Assembly (NCBI GenBank): GCA_963707665.1
Contig: CAVPQU010000011.1
Coordinates: 310,001-374,000, forward strand
From: DATJCV01 sp963707665
Lineage (GTDB): Bacteria; Pseudomonadota; Gammaproteobacteria; Burkholderiales; Burkholderiaceae_D
DNA: 64,000 nt
Reading direction: 5' to 3'
Below the pieces are notes generated by a model, which ran no database searches, was not told the origin of the DNA, and worked only from the letters and a program-made list of their open reading frames with translations. This document shows, in pieces, positions 56,418 to 64,000 of this stretch (within the stretch, counting starts at the first letter, position 1; every line of letters begins with the position of its first letter). Made by a program: the position numbers and the translations under genes.

Positions 56418-58001
56418 ATGACCCTTCAATTACCAACAGGCATGCAGATTACCGGTGAGATGCGCCCGGGCTACGAAAAAATCCTGACGCTGCCGGCGCT
56501 GGAACTGGTGGCAAAACTGGAACGCGCCTTCGAACCGCGGCGTCAGGAATTGCTGGCCGCGCGCGTGGCGCGCGCCAAGCGACTGGATGCCGGCGAGCGC
56601 CCGGATTTTTTAGCCGAGACCAGACACATCCGCGACGGCGACTGGAAGATCGCACCGATTCCGAAAGCGCTGGAATGCCGCCGCGTCGAAATCACCGGCC
56701 CGGTCGAGCGCAAGATGGTGATCAACGCGCTGAACTCGGGCGCCGACAGCTACATGACCGACTTCGAGGATTCCAACACGCCGAACTGGGACAACCAGCT
56801 GACCGGCCAGTTGAACATGATCGACGCCGTGCGCAAGACCATCTCGCTGGAGCAGGGCGGCAAGAGCTACAAGCTGAACGACAAGACCGCAACGCTGGTG
56901 GTGCGTCCGCGCGGCTGGCATCTCGACGAGAAGCACGTGACGGTCGACGGCAAGCGTATCTCGGGCGGGATTTTCGACTTCGCGCTGTTCATGTTCCACA
57001 ACGCCAAGGAGCAGCTGGCGCGCGGCGCCGGTCCGTACTTCTATCTGCCGAAGATGGAATCGCACCTGGAAGCGCGGCTGTGGAACGACATCTTCGTCAT
57101 GACACAGAACGAACTCGGGATTCCGCAAGGCTCGATCAAGGCCACCGTGCTGATCGAAACCATCCTCGCCGCCTTCGAGATGGATGAAATCCTGTACGAA
57201 CTGCGCGAGCACAGCGCCGGCCTGAACGCCGGCCGCTGGGACTACATTTTCAGCTGCATCAAGAAATTCAAGCTGGACAAGGATTTCTGCCTGGCCGATC
57301 GCGCCAAGGTGACGATGACCGCGCCTTTCATGCGCGCCTACGCACTGCTGCTCTTGAAGACCTGTCACAAGCGCAATGCGCCGGCGATCGGCGGCATGTC
57401 GGCACTGATCCCAATCAAGAACGATCCGCAAAAGAACGACATCGCGATGGGCGGCGTGCGCGCCGACAAGGCACGCGACGCCACCGACGGCTACGACGGC
57501 GGCTGGGTTGCTCATCCCGGCCTGGTCGAACTGTCGATGGCCGAATTCACGAAAGTGCTGGGCGACCGTCCGAACCAGATCGACAAGCAGCGCCCGGATG
57601 TGAATGTCACGGCCGCCGATCTGCTGAACTTCCAGCCGGAGACACCAGTGACTGAGGCCGGTCTACGCTACAACATCAACGTCGGCATTCATTATCTCGG
57701 CGCCTGGCTGGCGGGCAATGGCTGCGTGCCGATCCACAACCTGATGGAAGATGCGGCGACTGCCGAAATCAGCCGCTCGCAAGTCTGGCAGTGGATCCGT
57801 TCACCCAAGGGCGTGTTGGAAGATGGTCGCAAGGTAAGCGCCGACATGGTGCGGGCGATGGTGCCGGAAGAACTGGCGAAGGTGAAGGAAGTGGTCGGTG
57901 GAGGCGCTAGTTATGAGCGCGCCGCACAAATTTTCGAGGAGATGTCGACTTCGGAAAACTTCGCTGAATTCCTGACCTTGCCGTTGTACGAGGAAATTTG
58001 A
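56418..58001 (+). CDS. aceB: Malate synthase A
   Basis: 527 residues. Joins glyoxylate and acetyl-CoA to malate in the glyoxylate shunt. AAGGAG precedes the ATG. Catalytic surroundings are visible: ADSYMTDFEDSNTPNWDNQL, VVRPRGWHLDEKHV, YFYLPKMESHLEARLWNDIF, and IKATVLIETILAAFEMDEIL; the late acid lies in HNLMEDAATAEISRSQVWQW. Isocitrate lyase is not next to it. The pathway would help growth on acetate from aromatic breakdown. Confidence 0.95.
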   Translation: MTLQLPTGMQITGEMRPGYEKILTLPALELVAKLERAFEPRRQELLAARVARAKRLDAGERPDFLAETRHIRDGDWKIAPIPKALECRRVEITGPVERKMVINALNSGADSYMTDFEDSNTPNWDNQLTGQLNMIDAVRKTISLEQGGKSYKLNDKTATLVVRPRGWHLDEKHVTVDGKRISGGIFDFALFMFHNAKEQLARGAGPYFYLPKMESHLEARLWNDIFVMTQNELGIPQGSIKATVLIETILAAFEMDEILYELREHSAGLNAGRWDYIFSCIKKFKLDKDFCLADRAKVTMTAPFMRAYALLLLKTCHKRNAPAIGGMSALIPIKNDPQKNDIAMGGVRADKARDATDGYDGGWVAHPGLVELSMAEFTKVLGDRPNQIDKQRPDVNVTAADLLNFQPETPVTEAGLRYNINVGIHYLGAWLAGNGCVPIHNLMEDAATAEISRSQVWQWIRSPKGVLEDGRKVSADMVRAMVPEELAKVKEVVGGGASYERAAQIFEEMSTSENFAEFLTLPLYEEI

Positions 58002-58056
58002 TGCGGTAGTTGCAACGGGTCGGCCGCAGAACGAGTGCGGACCGGCCTGCGCGATA

Positions 58057-58090
58057 CGGCACCCGGGTGAAAGCCCGGGTGCCGTTTTTT
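58057..58090 (+). terminator. Rho-independent terminator of aceB
   Basis: An 11-bp stem (CGGCACCCGGG with CCCGGGTGCCG, loop TGAAAG) is followed by six T. It lies 56 bases after the malate synthase stop. Confidence 0.9.
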
Positions 58091-58235
58091 ATGTCACGGC
58101 GGCGTGACGCTGCGCGCCATTTGAAGCGACCTCACCCCCTGGGGCGGGATGCTTGGCGCCACCAAGGACTGTAAAAAGTGTACGCGTAGCCTCGCTGAAG
58201 CGTTGACGTGTACGTCAGGCGAACACTGGAAAATC

Positions 58236-58835
58236 TTAAAGCGACTGCATGAAGGCGCGGATTCCGGTCAGCAGCATCTCGACTGCCATCGCTGTCAGGA
58301 TCAACCCCATCAGGCGCTCGAACGCAGCCATGACGCGTACGCCGAGCACGCGCTGCATGCGCTCGGCTCCCAGCAGTACCAGCAGTGAAACCAGCGCTAC
58401 CAGCGCCAAGGCTGCCACGTGCAACAGCATTTCGCTCTGGCTGTCGGAGGAGAACAGCAGCACGGTCGCCAGGGCCGATGGGCCGGCCAGCGCCGGGATT
58501 GCCAGCGGCACGATGAACGGTTCCTGCGCCGATTCAGTGTCGCCCATGACGCCGCCCGGTTGCGGAAACACCATGCGTAACGCGATCAAAAACAGAATCA
58601 CGCCGCCGCCGATGCGCAACGCCACTTCCGACAATTGCAACGCAGACAGGAAGTGGCGGCCGAAAAACATGAACAAGAGCAGTAGCAGAAAGGCAATCGT
58701 GCATTCGCGCACCACCACCCGCCAACGTCGCGCCGCCGGTACCTTGGCCATGGCGGCAACGAATAGCGGCACATTGCCAAACGGGTCGGTCACCAACAGC
58801 AGCAGGATGAAGGATTGAAAGAAGCTTTGAGTCAT
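58236..58835 (-). CDS. MarC-family inner-membrane protein
   Basis: 199 residues with six hydrophobic helices. The family run FFQSFILLLLVTDPFGNVPL begins the protein, and the middle reads GGVILFLIALRMVFPQPGG, with FIVPLAIPALAGPSALATVL. MarC proteins are abundant but of unknown function; they are no longer tied to antibiotic resistance. Confidence 0.88.
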   Translation of the reverse strand: MTQSFFQSFILLLLVTDPFGNVPLFVAAMAKVPAARRWRVVVRECTIAFLLLLLFMFFGRHFLSALQLSEVALRIGGGVILFLIALRMVFPQPGGVMGDTESAQEPFIVPLAIPALAGPSALATVLLFSSDSQSEMLLHVAALALVALVSLLVLLGAERMQRVLGVRVMAAFERLMGLILTAMAVEMLLTGIRAFMQSL

Positions 58836-58989
58836 GGGGGCGGGGCCAGATTGACTAACAATTGGGTTTCAATGCTGGTCATTCCGCATTGATTCCAGAC
58901 TTGCTGTATGTGTCGGGATGAATCAAAGCGGGGCGGCGCTAGAATTCTGTCGTCACCGCAGTTCACTCTGCTATAGGTATTTTTTGTAC

Positions 58990-59054
58990 GGGAGTATGAT
59001 AAATAAGTTGTTATTGCATCACCGTAAATTCGCATTGATACACGGAGTATATGG
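58990..59054 (+). repeat. 65-bp intergenic repeat, copy D
   Basis: Left box GGGAGTATGATAAATAAG, right box GGAGTATATGG, 53 bp apart, in the gap between two leftward genes. It is upstream of marC but points away from it. The interior (GTTATTGCAT) is the most diverged of the five. Confidence 0.75.
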
Positions 59055-59072
59055 ATAACGAGCGTGCCGGCC

Positions 59073-60038
59073 TCAGGCAAATTCAGGCACCCGGTGCGGT
59101 ACTACCAGCCGGTACTTGCAGGCGGGGTAGTTGGAGCAGCGCCATATCGACTGGTCGGCGCTGCGGTGCAGGTTCATTTTCTGGCGGCAGGCGTGGCAGC
59201 TCGGCGTACGGTAGTCGCCGTCCGTGATCCGGTCCAGCAAGAATTGCTGCTGTTGATCCGGCAGTAAATGAATCTGCGCCAGGACACCTTGCACATCCAG
59301 CAGGTGCAGGCCGGTGCCGGCGGCAAAGTCAATCGCTTCCTGCGCATAGTTAGTGTTGATCAGATAGCAGCCGCGCGCGACCCGGTTTTCCGCCATCAAA
59401 TCGTACAGAACCCGAACCCGATTAACGCCGACCTGGCGCGCATGCCAGCTCTTGCAATAAACGATCGCGTGGCACTCCTCACTGCCGTGCCGATGCAAGT
59501 GCAGTTCCAGGCCACGATCGGGGCCGCGTGCGTGCTCGCGCGGTTCGAAGCCAAGCGCCTGGAAAAAGCCCGCGCACAGCTGTTCGAAGCGTTCCCATTC
59601 CAGTTCCTGCAACAAGGCCAGCGTCCAGTGAGACGGCCGGCGCAGCGCCACCGGGGGTGCCTGGTTGGCCACGGTCGTCCGCTCGAGGCGGTCCGCCCGG
59701 CTTTGCGTATCGTGACAGGTGTCGAGCCAGCGGCTGTCGGGATTCGGTTCCCGCCATAGGGTGGCGTGGCTGGCATTGGTCGAGGCGATGGCAGTGTGCG
59801 GCTGGCGCCGCTGCCGGTGGCGCTGCTCGGTCGCTGGCGCTAACAGGAGCCACAGCCAGGCGCCCAGTGTGAGCAGCCACAGGAAAAACAGTCCGTTCGT
59901 GACCGAGGCCAGTGTCGTCGGCGCTAACGCCAGCCATTCTGCCGCGGCGCTGAAGTGCAGCAGGAGGCATGCCAGTCCCAGTGCGATCATGGTGCGATTG
60001 ACGCCGGCAAACAAGGAATTTCGTCGCGAATGCTTCAT
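59073..60038 (-). CDS. Membrane-anchored Mrr-like endonuclease with topoisomerase-type zinc finger
   Basis: 321 residues from the ATG at 60038 (the frame opens further upstream). Two membrane helices (about 18-36 and 47-68), a charged linker, then a PD-(D/E)xK Mrr-type domain (about 148-262): ALLQELEWERFEQLCAGFFQ, ARGPDRGLELHLHRHG, HAIVYCKSWHA with the expected acidic residues and Lys, and VRVLYDLMAENRVARGCYLI. A C-terminal zinc finger of the topoisomerase type has C-x2-C (PSCHACRQKM) and C-x4-C (IWRCSNYPACKYRL). Such proteins appear in many proteobacteria. The target is unknown; it need not be a restriction enzyme. Confidence 0.8.
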   Translation of the reverse strand: MKHSRRNSLFAGVNRTMIALGLACLLLHFSAAAEWLALAPTTLASVTNGLFFLWLLTLGAWLWLLLAPATEQRHRQRRQPHTAIASTNASHATLWREPNPDSRWLDTCHDTQSRADRLERTTVANQAPPVALRRPSHWTLALLQELEWERFEQLCAGFFQALGFEPREHARGPDRGLELHLHRHGSEECHAIVYCKSWHARQVGVNRVRVLYDLMAENRVARGCYLINTNYAQEAIDFAAGTGLHLLDVQGVLAQIHLLPDQQQQFLLDRITDGDYRTPSCHACRQKMNLHRSADQSIWRCSNYPACKYRLVVPHRVPEFA

Positions 60039-60205
60039 CGAGAGCGCCTTCAACGTGAACGAACTCGGCCTGCCACTGTTTCGCCTCGCGCGCCGCCGTT
60101 GGTCAGGTTGCAGCGGGTATGCGTGGCTGGTAGCCAGCGTTAAGGAAATATACACGCAATGGTGAATATTCTGGTGCCGCGGTGCAAGTTCGTCAAATCT
60201 TGTTC

Positions 60206-61048
60206 TTACGGCGACCCGAGCGGTGTCTCGGGGGCGAGCGCGGACGGCTGGCGCGCGGCGAATATGCGCATGCTGGATCCACTGCTGTTCTGCTGCAACT
60301 GGATCGGTACCAGCTTGCCGGCGACTCGTCCCACCACCAGGGTTTCGATGTTGCCATTCTCTTCGCGGCTGATGAATACCTTGCCGTTGTAGTGGATGCG
60401 ACCGATGCGCGAGCTGCAGCGGCGGCTAGCGCCATCGTTCAGTTCGCACTGGCTGAATTGGCCATCCGGCAGAATTCGTGTTTCATAGGCAGCACCCGCG
60501 TGTCTGGCACCCCGGCTGCGGCTTTCAAACACCCACCAGCTGCCGCTCAGATCGACAATATCCGTGGACGTATTCTTGAACGCCACGATCAGGGCGGGAG
60601 ATTCTGCATCGGCCATGTCTGCCGCTTCTGTGTCGAGGCCGCCAAACAGCACGCCATCCTTGTTGACCGCCAGCCGCGTCGCCGCTTCTCCCGACAGTTG
60701 ATAGCTGCAATCGCGCTGGTCGAGCAGCAGCTTGCCTTGGCGCCGCATGCCCTGACGTCCCGGAGTCTTGCTGGCATCGATGCGAATTTCGTAGGTGTGA
60801 CGGGCAGTGTCGAGCCTGACTGTGACTTCCTCACCGGTAGTAGTGCCGCCCTTGAAAGCAATCGTGCGGCTCAATATGGGCACCGAACACAAGCCTTCTT
60901 TGCGAAACTTGACCGCCGGCGGGGTCGAGGGTGCCAGGCTCCAGCCGAAACCGGGCCAGTTCTGTCCGCTTCCGTCACCGCCGTTGACGCCCACGCTGGC
61001 GAGAATGGAAGCCAATACGGCGATGAGCAGGAATCGGCCTGTTTTCAT
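60206..61048 (-). CDS. Secreted protein of unknown function
   Basis: 280 residues from the ATG at 61048, opening with a signal peptide (MKTGRFLLIAVLASILASVG, cleaved near residue 22). Mature part is beta-rich with four or more Cys that could pair. No domain recognised. Gly/Ser-rich C-terminus. It lies after the Mrr-like gene on the same strand but with a 167-base gap between their ends, so co-transcription is uncertain. Confidence 0.6.
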   Translation of the reverse strand: MKTGRFLLIAVLASILASVGVNGGDGSGQNWPGFGWSLAPSTPPAVKFRKEGLCSVPILSRTIAFKGGTTTGEEVTVRLDTARHTYEIRIDASKTPGRQGMRRQGKLLLDQRDCSYQLSGEAATRLAVNKDGVLFGGLDTEAADMADAESPALIVAFKNTSTDIVDLSGSWWVFESRSRGARHAGAAYETRILPDGQFSQCELNDGASRRCSSRIGRIHYNGKVFISREENGNIETLVVGRVAGKLVPIQLQQNSSGSSMRIFAARQPSALAPETPLGSP

Positions 61049-61191
61049 GTGCGCCGGCAAGGGGGAATGGTCTGGCAGGATTTCCCATCATGTAACCGGC
61101 ACTGTCGGCGCGTTTTGATGCCGCTCAAACGGCTGTGGCGTGCCGGGGCGGCATGCCGCCATGCCTTGGGTGAAGATAAAGTGGCAGCTGC

Positions 61192-61629
61192 TCAGGACCT
61201 GCTGCTGGATGCGTCCTGAAGACGCCGGCGCAGGTTGTACTCGGCTTGCCAGCGCTGCCGTTCGGCACTGCTGTTGGCCTCATGCCGTAATTCGGCCGGC
61301 GTTTTCTCGGTTTGCGCCGTGATCAGCCGGTCGGCCACACGCAACTCGGGCTGGACGCAACCAAAGAAGGCAACCAGGTCCGCCTGCTGGATCAGCAGCG
61401 TCGGAAAATTTTCGACGTCGAAGTCACCCACCAGATCGGCCTGGTCTTCGATGTCGATCCAGACGAAATGCTTGTCCGGGTGGCGTTGCGCCAGCGCATC
61501 GAAGGTGGCCCGATACGCACCGCAACTGTCGCACCAGGCGGCGCACAGGCAGGCCACGAGCCAACGTTCGCCGACCAGCATGGCGGTCAGTTCGGAGCGA
61601 TTTTGAGGATCCAGGATCAGAGGGGGCAT
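61192..61629 (-). CDS. Thioredoxin-fold protein
   Basis: 145 residues, no signal peptide, so cytoplasmic. The redox motif is CDSC in LCAAWCDSCGAYR (about residues 33-36), and the cis-Pro loop is VENFPTLLIQQ. A C-terminal tail of about 40 charged residues is extra to the fold. A general disulfide reductase or a partner of a specific enzyme; not to be told from sequence. Confidence 0.82.
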   Translation of the reverse strand: MPPLILDPQNRSELTAMLVGERWLVACLCAAWCDSCGAYRATFDALAQRHPDKHFVWIDIEDQADLVGDFDVENFPTLLIQQADLVAFFGCVQPELRVADRLITAQTEKTPAELRHEANSSAERQRWQAEYNLRRRLQDASSSRS

Positions 61630-61692
61630 GCAGGCATTTTACCTTGTCACCGGCGTCCCGTGCCGGCCGCAGGGCGCGGTAAAATACCGCCC

Positions 61693-62379
61693 ATGTCTAC
61701 CATTCTGGCGATTGAAACTTCCACCGAGCTGGCGTCCGCCGCACTGTTGCATGACGGCCGCAGCATGGCGCTGGAATCGTCCGGCGTCGAAACCCATTCG
61801 GTATCCATTTTGCCGATGGTGCAGCGCCTGCTGGCGGCCGCGGGCCTCCGGTTGGCCGAATGCGATGCGATTGCCTTCGGCGCCGGCCCCGGTTCGTTTA
61901 CCGGCGTGCGCACCGCTTGTGGCGTGGCCCAAGGCTTGGCGTTTGGCGCCGGCTTGCCGGTGCTGCCGGTGGTGACACTGGAAGCAATGGCCGAGGCCGG
62001 CCGCAACGCCGGCGCTGGCGACGATCTGCTGACGCTGCTGGATGCGCGCATGGGCGAGGTGTATTGGGCCCAGTATCGCTACCGGGATGGCTGGCAGCTC
62101 GTCCTGGCGCCGGCCCTGTCGGCGCCACAACAGGTTGCACCGCTGGGACCGGTGGCCGCTTGCGGCAACGGGCTGAGCATGTTTGTCGACGAATTTGCGG
62201 GGCGCAGATGGGTGTCGGCGCAGCCCGGGATCATGCCGCATGCGCGTGACGTTGCGCGCCTGGCGCAAGGAGCGCTGAGGCAGGGACACGGTCTGGAGCC
62301 GCAGCAGGCGCAGCCGCTGTATTTACGCAATCGGGTGGCACTGACCACCATGGAACGTCAGGCGCAGGGGCGGGCATGA
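61693..62379 (+). CDS. tsaB: tRNA t6A modification protein TsaB
   Basis: 228 residues from the ATG at 61693. ASKHA-fold partner of TsaD in making threonylcarbamoyladenosine at position 37 of ANN-decoding tRNAs. MSTILAIETSTELASAALLH opens it; HSVSILPMVQRLLAAAGL, IAFGAGPGSFTGVRTACGVA and the DARMGEVYWAQY region are typical. Overlaps rimI by 4 bases, a gene pair common in proteobacteria. Confidence 0.93.
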   Translation: MSTILAIETSTELASAALLHDGRSMALESSGVETHSVSILPMVQRLLAAAGLRLAECDAIAFGAGPGSFTGVRTACGVAQGLAFGAGLPVLPVVTLEAMAEAGRNAGAGDDLLTLLDARMGEVYWAQYRYRDGWQLVLAPALSAPQQVAPLGPVAACGNGLSMFVDEFAGRRWVSAQPGIMPHARDVARLAQGALRQGHGLEPQQAQPLYLRNRVALTTMERQAQGRA

Positions 62380-62864
62380 GCGCGCTGGCGCACCCGTCGG
62401 ACCTGCCGTTCACGCAATCGCTGCAGTGCGGCCCGATGCGCACGGTCGACTTGGAGCGGGTGCTGCAAATCGAAAACGACGTGTACTCGCACCCCTGGAC
62501 ACGCGGCAATTTCCTGGATGCGCTGGCCAGCGGCTACCGCTGCCGTGTCGTGCGGGATGCTCAGCAGAATCTGATCGGTTATTTCCTGTTGATGATGGCG
62601 GTCGACGAGGCACATCTGCTCAATATCAGCGTGCAGCGCGATCGGCAGGGGCGCGGGGTTGGTCGCTGGTTGCTGGATCACGCAACGGCACTGGCGCGCG
62701 AGCAGGGCATGAGCTCCATCCTGCTCGAAGTGCGGCCTTCCAACCCGCGCGCGGCTGCGATGTATCGACGCTATGGTTTCGTGCAGATCGGTTTGCGCAA
62801 AAAATATTATCCGGCGCTCGACGGCGGCCGCGAAGATGCGATCGTCATGAGGCTGGCGCTATGA
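62376..62864 (+). CDS. rimI: Ribosomal protein S18 N-acetyltransferase RimI
   Basis: 162 residues, GNAT fold. VLQIENDVYSHPWTRGNFLD, the acetyl-CoA loop VQRDRQGRGVGRWLLDHATA, and LEVRPSNPRAAAMYRRYGFV are typical. Overlaps tsaB and the uracil-DNA glycosylase by 4 bases each. Confidence 0.93.
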   Translation: MSALAHPSDLPFTQSLQCGPMRTVDLERVLQIENDVYSHPWTRGNFLDALASGYRCRVVRDAQQNLIGYFLLMMAVDEAHLLNISVQRDRQGRGVGRWLLDHATALAREQGMSSILLEVRPSNPRAAAMYRRYGFVQIGLRKKYYPALDGGREDAIVMRLAL

Positions 62865-63607
62865 CGGCGTCAAGGCGCTCGGCGCTGCTGCAGGAAATCG
62901 GTATCGGGCCGCAGTGGCAGCTGCGTCACCGTGCCGTCGCCGTCGTGGCGGAGGCGTTGGAGGCAACCGCGGCCGATGATCCAGAGGCCTTGCCAGTGGC
63001 CAGCGACGAGACGGCCGCAATCGCCGGCATGGACTGGGCGCAGTTGCAGCAGGCGGTGGCCGTTTGCCGCCGTTGCGGCTTATGTGAAGGCCGCACGCAC
63101 AGCGTGCTCGGGATTGGCGACCGGCAGGCGAAATGGCTGTTTGTTGGCGAAGGGCCGGGGCGTAATGAGGACCTGTGCGGGGAACCTTTTGTCGGGCCGG
63201 CCGGCAAGTTGCTCGACAATATGCTGGCGGCGATGGGGCTGCGACGCGGTGACAACGCCTACATCGCGAATGTCGTGAAATGTCGCCCCACGGATGGCAA
63301 CGGTCGCGACCGGCCGCCTACAGCGGCTGAAATCGCCAGCTGCATGCCGTATCTGCAACGGCAAATTGCGCTGATCCGGCCGGCCATCATCGTCGCGCTC
63401 GGCAAGACTGCAGCGTTGGCGCTGTTGCAACTGGATCCGGCAACGCCGGTAGCGAGCTTGCGCGGCAAGGTACACCGGCATGCCGGCCTGCCGCTGATCG
63501 TGACTTACCATCCAGCCTACCTGCTGCGCAATCTGGCGGACAAGAAGAAGGCGTGGGCAGATCTGTGCCTGGCGCTGGACACCTATGCCAAGCCGAGCCA
63601 ACCCTGA
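62861..63607 (+). CDS. Uracil-DNA glycosylase, family 4/5 type with iron-sulfur cluster
   Basis: 248 residues from the ATG at 62861; the frame is open far upstream but overlaps rimI. Removes uracil from DNA. An iron-sulfur motif begins VCRRCGLCEGRT, the water-activating loop reads FVGEGPGRNEDLCGEPFVGP, NVVKCRPTDGNGRDRPPTAA supplies another Cys, and the C-terminal HPAYLLRN is the late His loop. All motifs are intact. Confidence 0.9.
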   Translation: MTASRRSALLQEIGIGPQWQLRHRAVAVVAEALEATAADDPEALPVASDETAAIAGMDWAQLQQAVAVCRRCGLCEGRTHSVLGIGDRQAKWLFVGEGPGRNEDLCGEPFVGPAGKLLDNMLAAMGLRRGDNAYIANVVKCRPTDGNGRDRPPTAAEIASCMPYLQRQIALIRPAIIVALGKTAALALLQLDPATPVASLRGKVHRHAGLPLIVTYHPAYLLRNLADKKKAWADLCLALDTYAKPSQP

Positions 63608-64000
63608 TCCCGAGCGCAGTTTCCAGGCGCACTTTCATCATCGCTGGAATCATCTTCACGATCGCCACGTGCGAGCGCTGGCCTGGCTCCTGTGTTCCCC
63701 GGATCTACTGGACTGGAGCGCGCCGCAATGGCAGGGGAAGATCGCGCATCTCGCGCCGGGGCCGCAGATCGGCGACTGGCTGACCGCGCTGGATAGGGCG
63801 CCACAAGCGCTGCATGCGTACCTCGAATTGCATCCGCGCACGCGTCTTGGCCGCTATGCGGAAAAACTGATGGCGTTCTATTTCCATCAGCGCGGCATGC
63901 TGGTGGCGCATAGCGTGCAGGTGCAGGACGACCGGCACACCACGATCGGCGAGTTCGATTTCCTGCTACGCGACGGCACCGCCCTGGTGCATTGGGAATT
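63585..64000 (+). CDS. DUF1853 family protein, cut by the window end
   Basis: The first 138 residues. ATG at 63585 inside the glycosylase 3' end. The frame reads FQAHFHHRWNHLHDRHVRAL, WLLCSPDLLDWSAPQW, LGRYAEKLMAFYFHQRGMLV and TIGEFDFLLRDGTALVHWE, a pattern I associate with DUF1853, a family whose end of motif (GEFDFL) recalls nuclease cores. Function unknown. The rest lies outside the window. Confidence 0.75.
   Translation, partial: MPSRANPDPERSFQAHFHHRWNHLHDRHVRALAWLLCSPDLLDWSAPQWQGKIAHLAPGPQIGDWLTALDRAPQALHAYLELHPRTRLGRYAEKLMAFYFHQRGMLVAHSVQVQDDRHTTIGEFDFLLRDGTALVHWE

Noticed and set aside
58204..58217. TGACGT/ACGTCA palindrome before marC end
   Set aside because: Single copy with 2-base centre, downstream of two genes; nothing supports a function.
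1..64000. CRISPR arrays, tRNA or rRNA genes, insertion sequences, attachment sites
   Set aside because: None seen: no regular spacer pattern, no transposase or integrase, no tRNA-like clover.

Overview
The window is high-GC DNA from a betaproteobacterium, most likely of the order Burkholderiales and family Oxalobacteraceae (the Herbaspirillum/Collimonas/Herminiimonas neighbourhood). I infer this from protein style, codon use and gene content, not from a database search. There are no rRNA or tRNA genes, no CRISPR array and no recognisable insertion sequence.

Region 1 (1-2116) is a QseBC-like two-component system behind a strong terminator. Region 2 (2364-35346) is a nearly complete flagellar gene set resembling the secondary (lateral, Flag-2-like) systems: a lateral-type flagellin; a leftward export/switch block flhA-flhB-fliR-fliQ-fliP-fliN-fliM; a rightward block fliE-F-G-H-I-J-D-S-T-K-L, the sigma factor fliA, motA-motB, flgM, flgN and a separate muramidase; then flgA (reversed), flgB to flgL and a last gene of unknown function. 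FliO, a sigma-54 activator (LafK) and chemotaxis genes are not seen. FlgJ is split into two proteins far apart. The flagellin and fliM frames are each interrupted by three apparent single-base insertions.

Region 3 (35551-43150) is the protocatechuate branch of the beta-ketoadipate pathway: the IclR regulator pcaR, divergent from pcaI-J-F-H-G-B-D-C. These genes take protocatechuate to succinyl-CoA and acetyl-CoA. Region 4 (43520-49947) holds transport and the entry step: two LivHM-type permeases, a CynX/NimT-type MFS carrier, a LivK-type binding protein, and pobA, which makes protocatechuate from 4-hydroxybenzoate. Sites resembling the PcaR box occur at both the pcaR/pcaI and the livK/pobA intergenic regions, so the two regions probably form one regulon.

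Region 5 (49923-64000) is mixed housekeeping: a large sensor GGDEF-EAL protein, a cold-shock gene with a long leader, a LysR regulator, a haloacid dehalogenase with a TSUP permease, malate synthase, MarC, a membrane-anchored Mrr-like nuclease, a secreted unknown, a thioredoxin-fold protein, tsaB, rimI, an uracil-DNA glycosylase and the start of a DUF1853 gene.

Two observations run across regions. First, a 65-bp intergenic element occurs five times, always with two GGAGTAT-type boxes exactly 53 bp apart. Second, all nine reading-frame breaks I found can be repaired by removing one base, which points to insertion-type sequencing error rather than gene decay.
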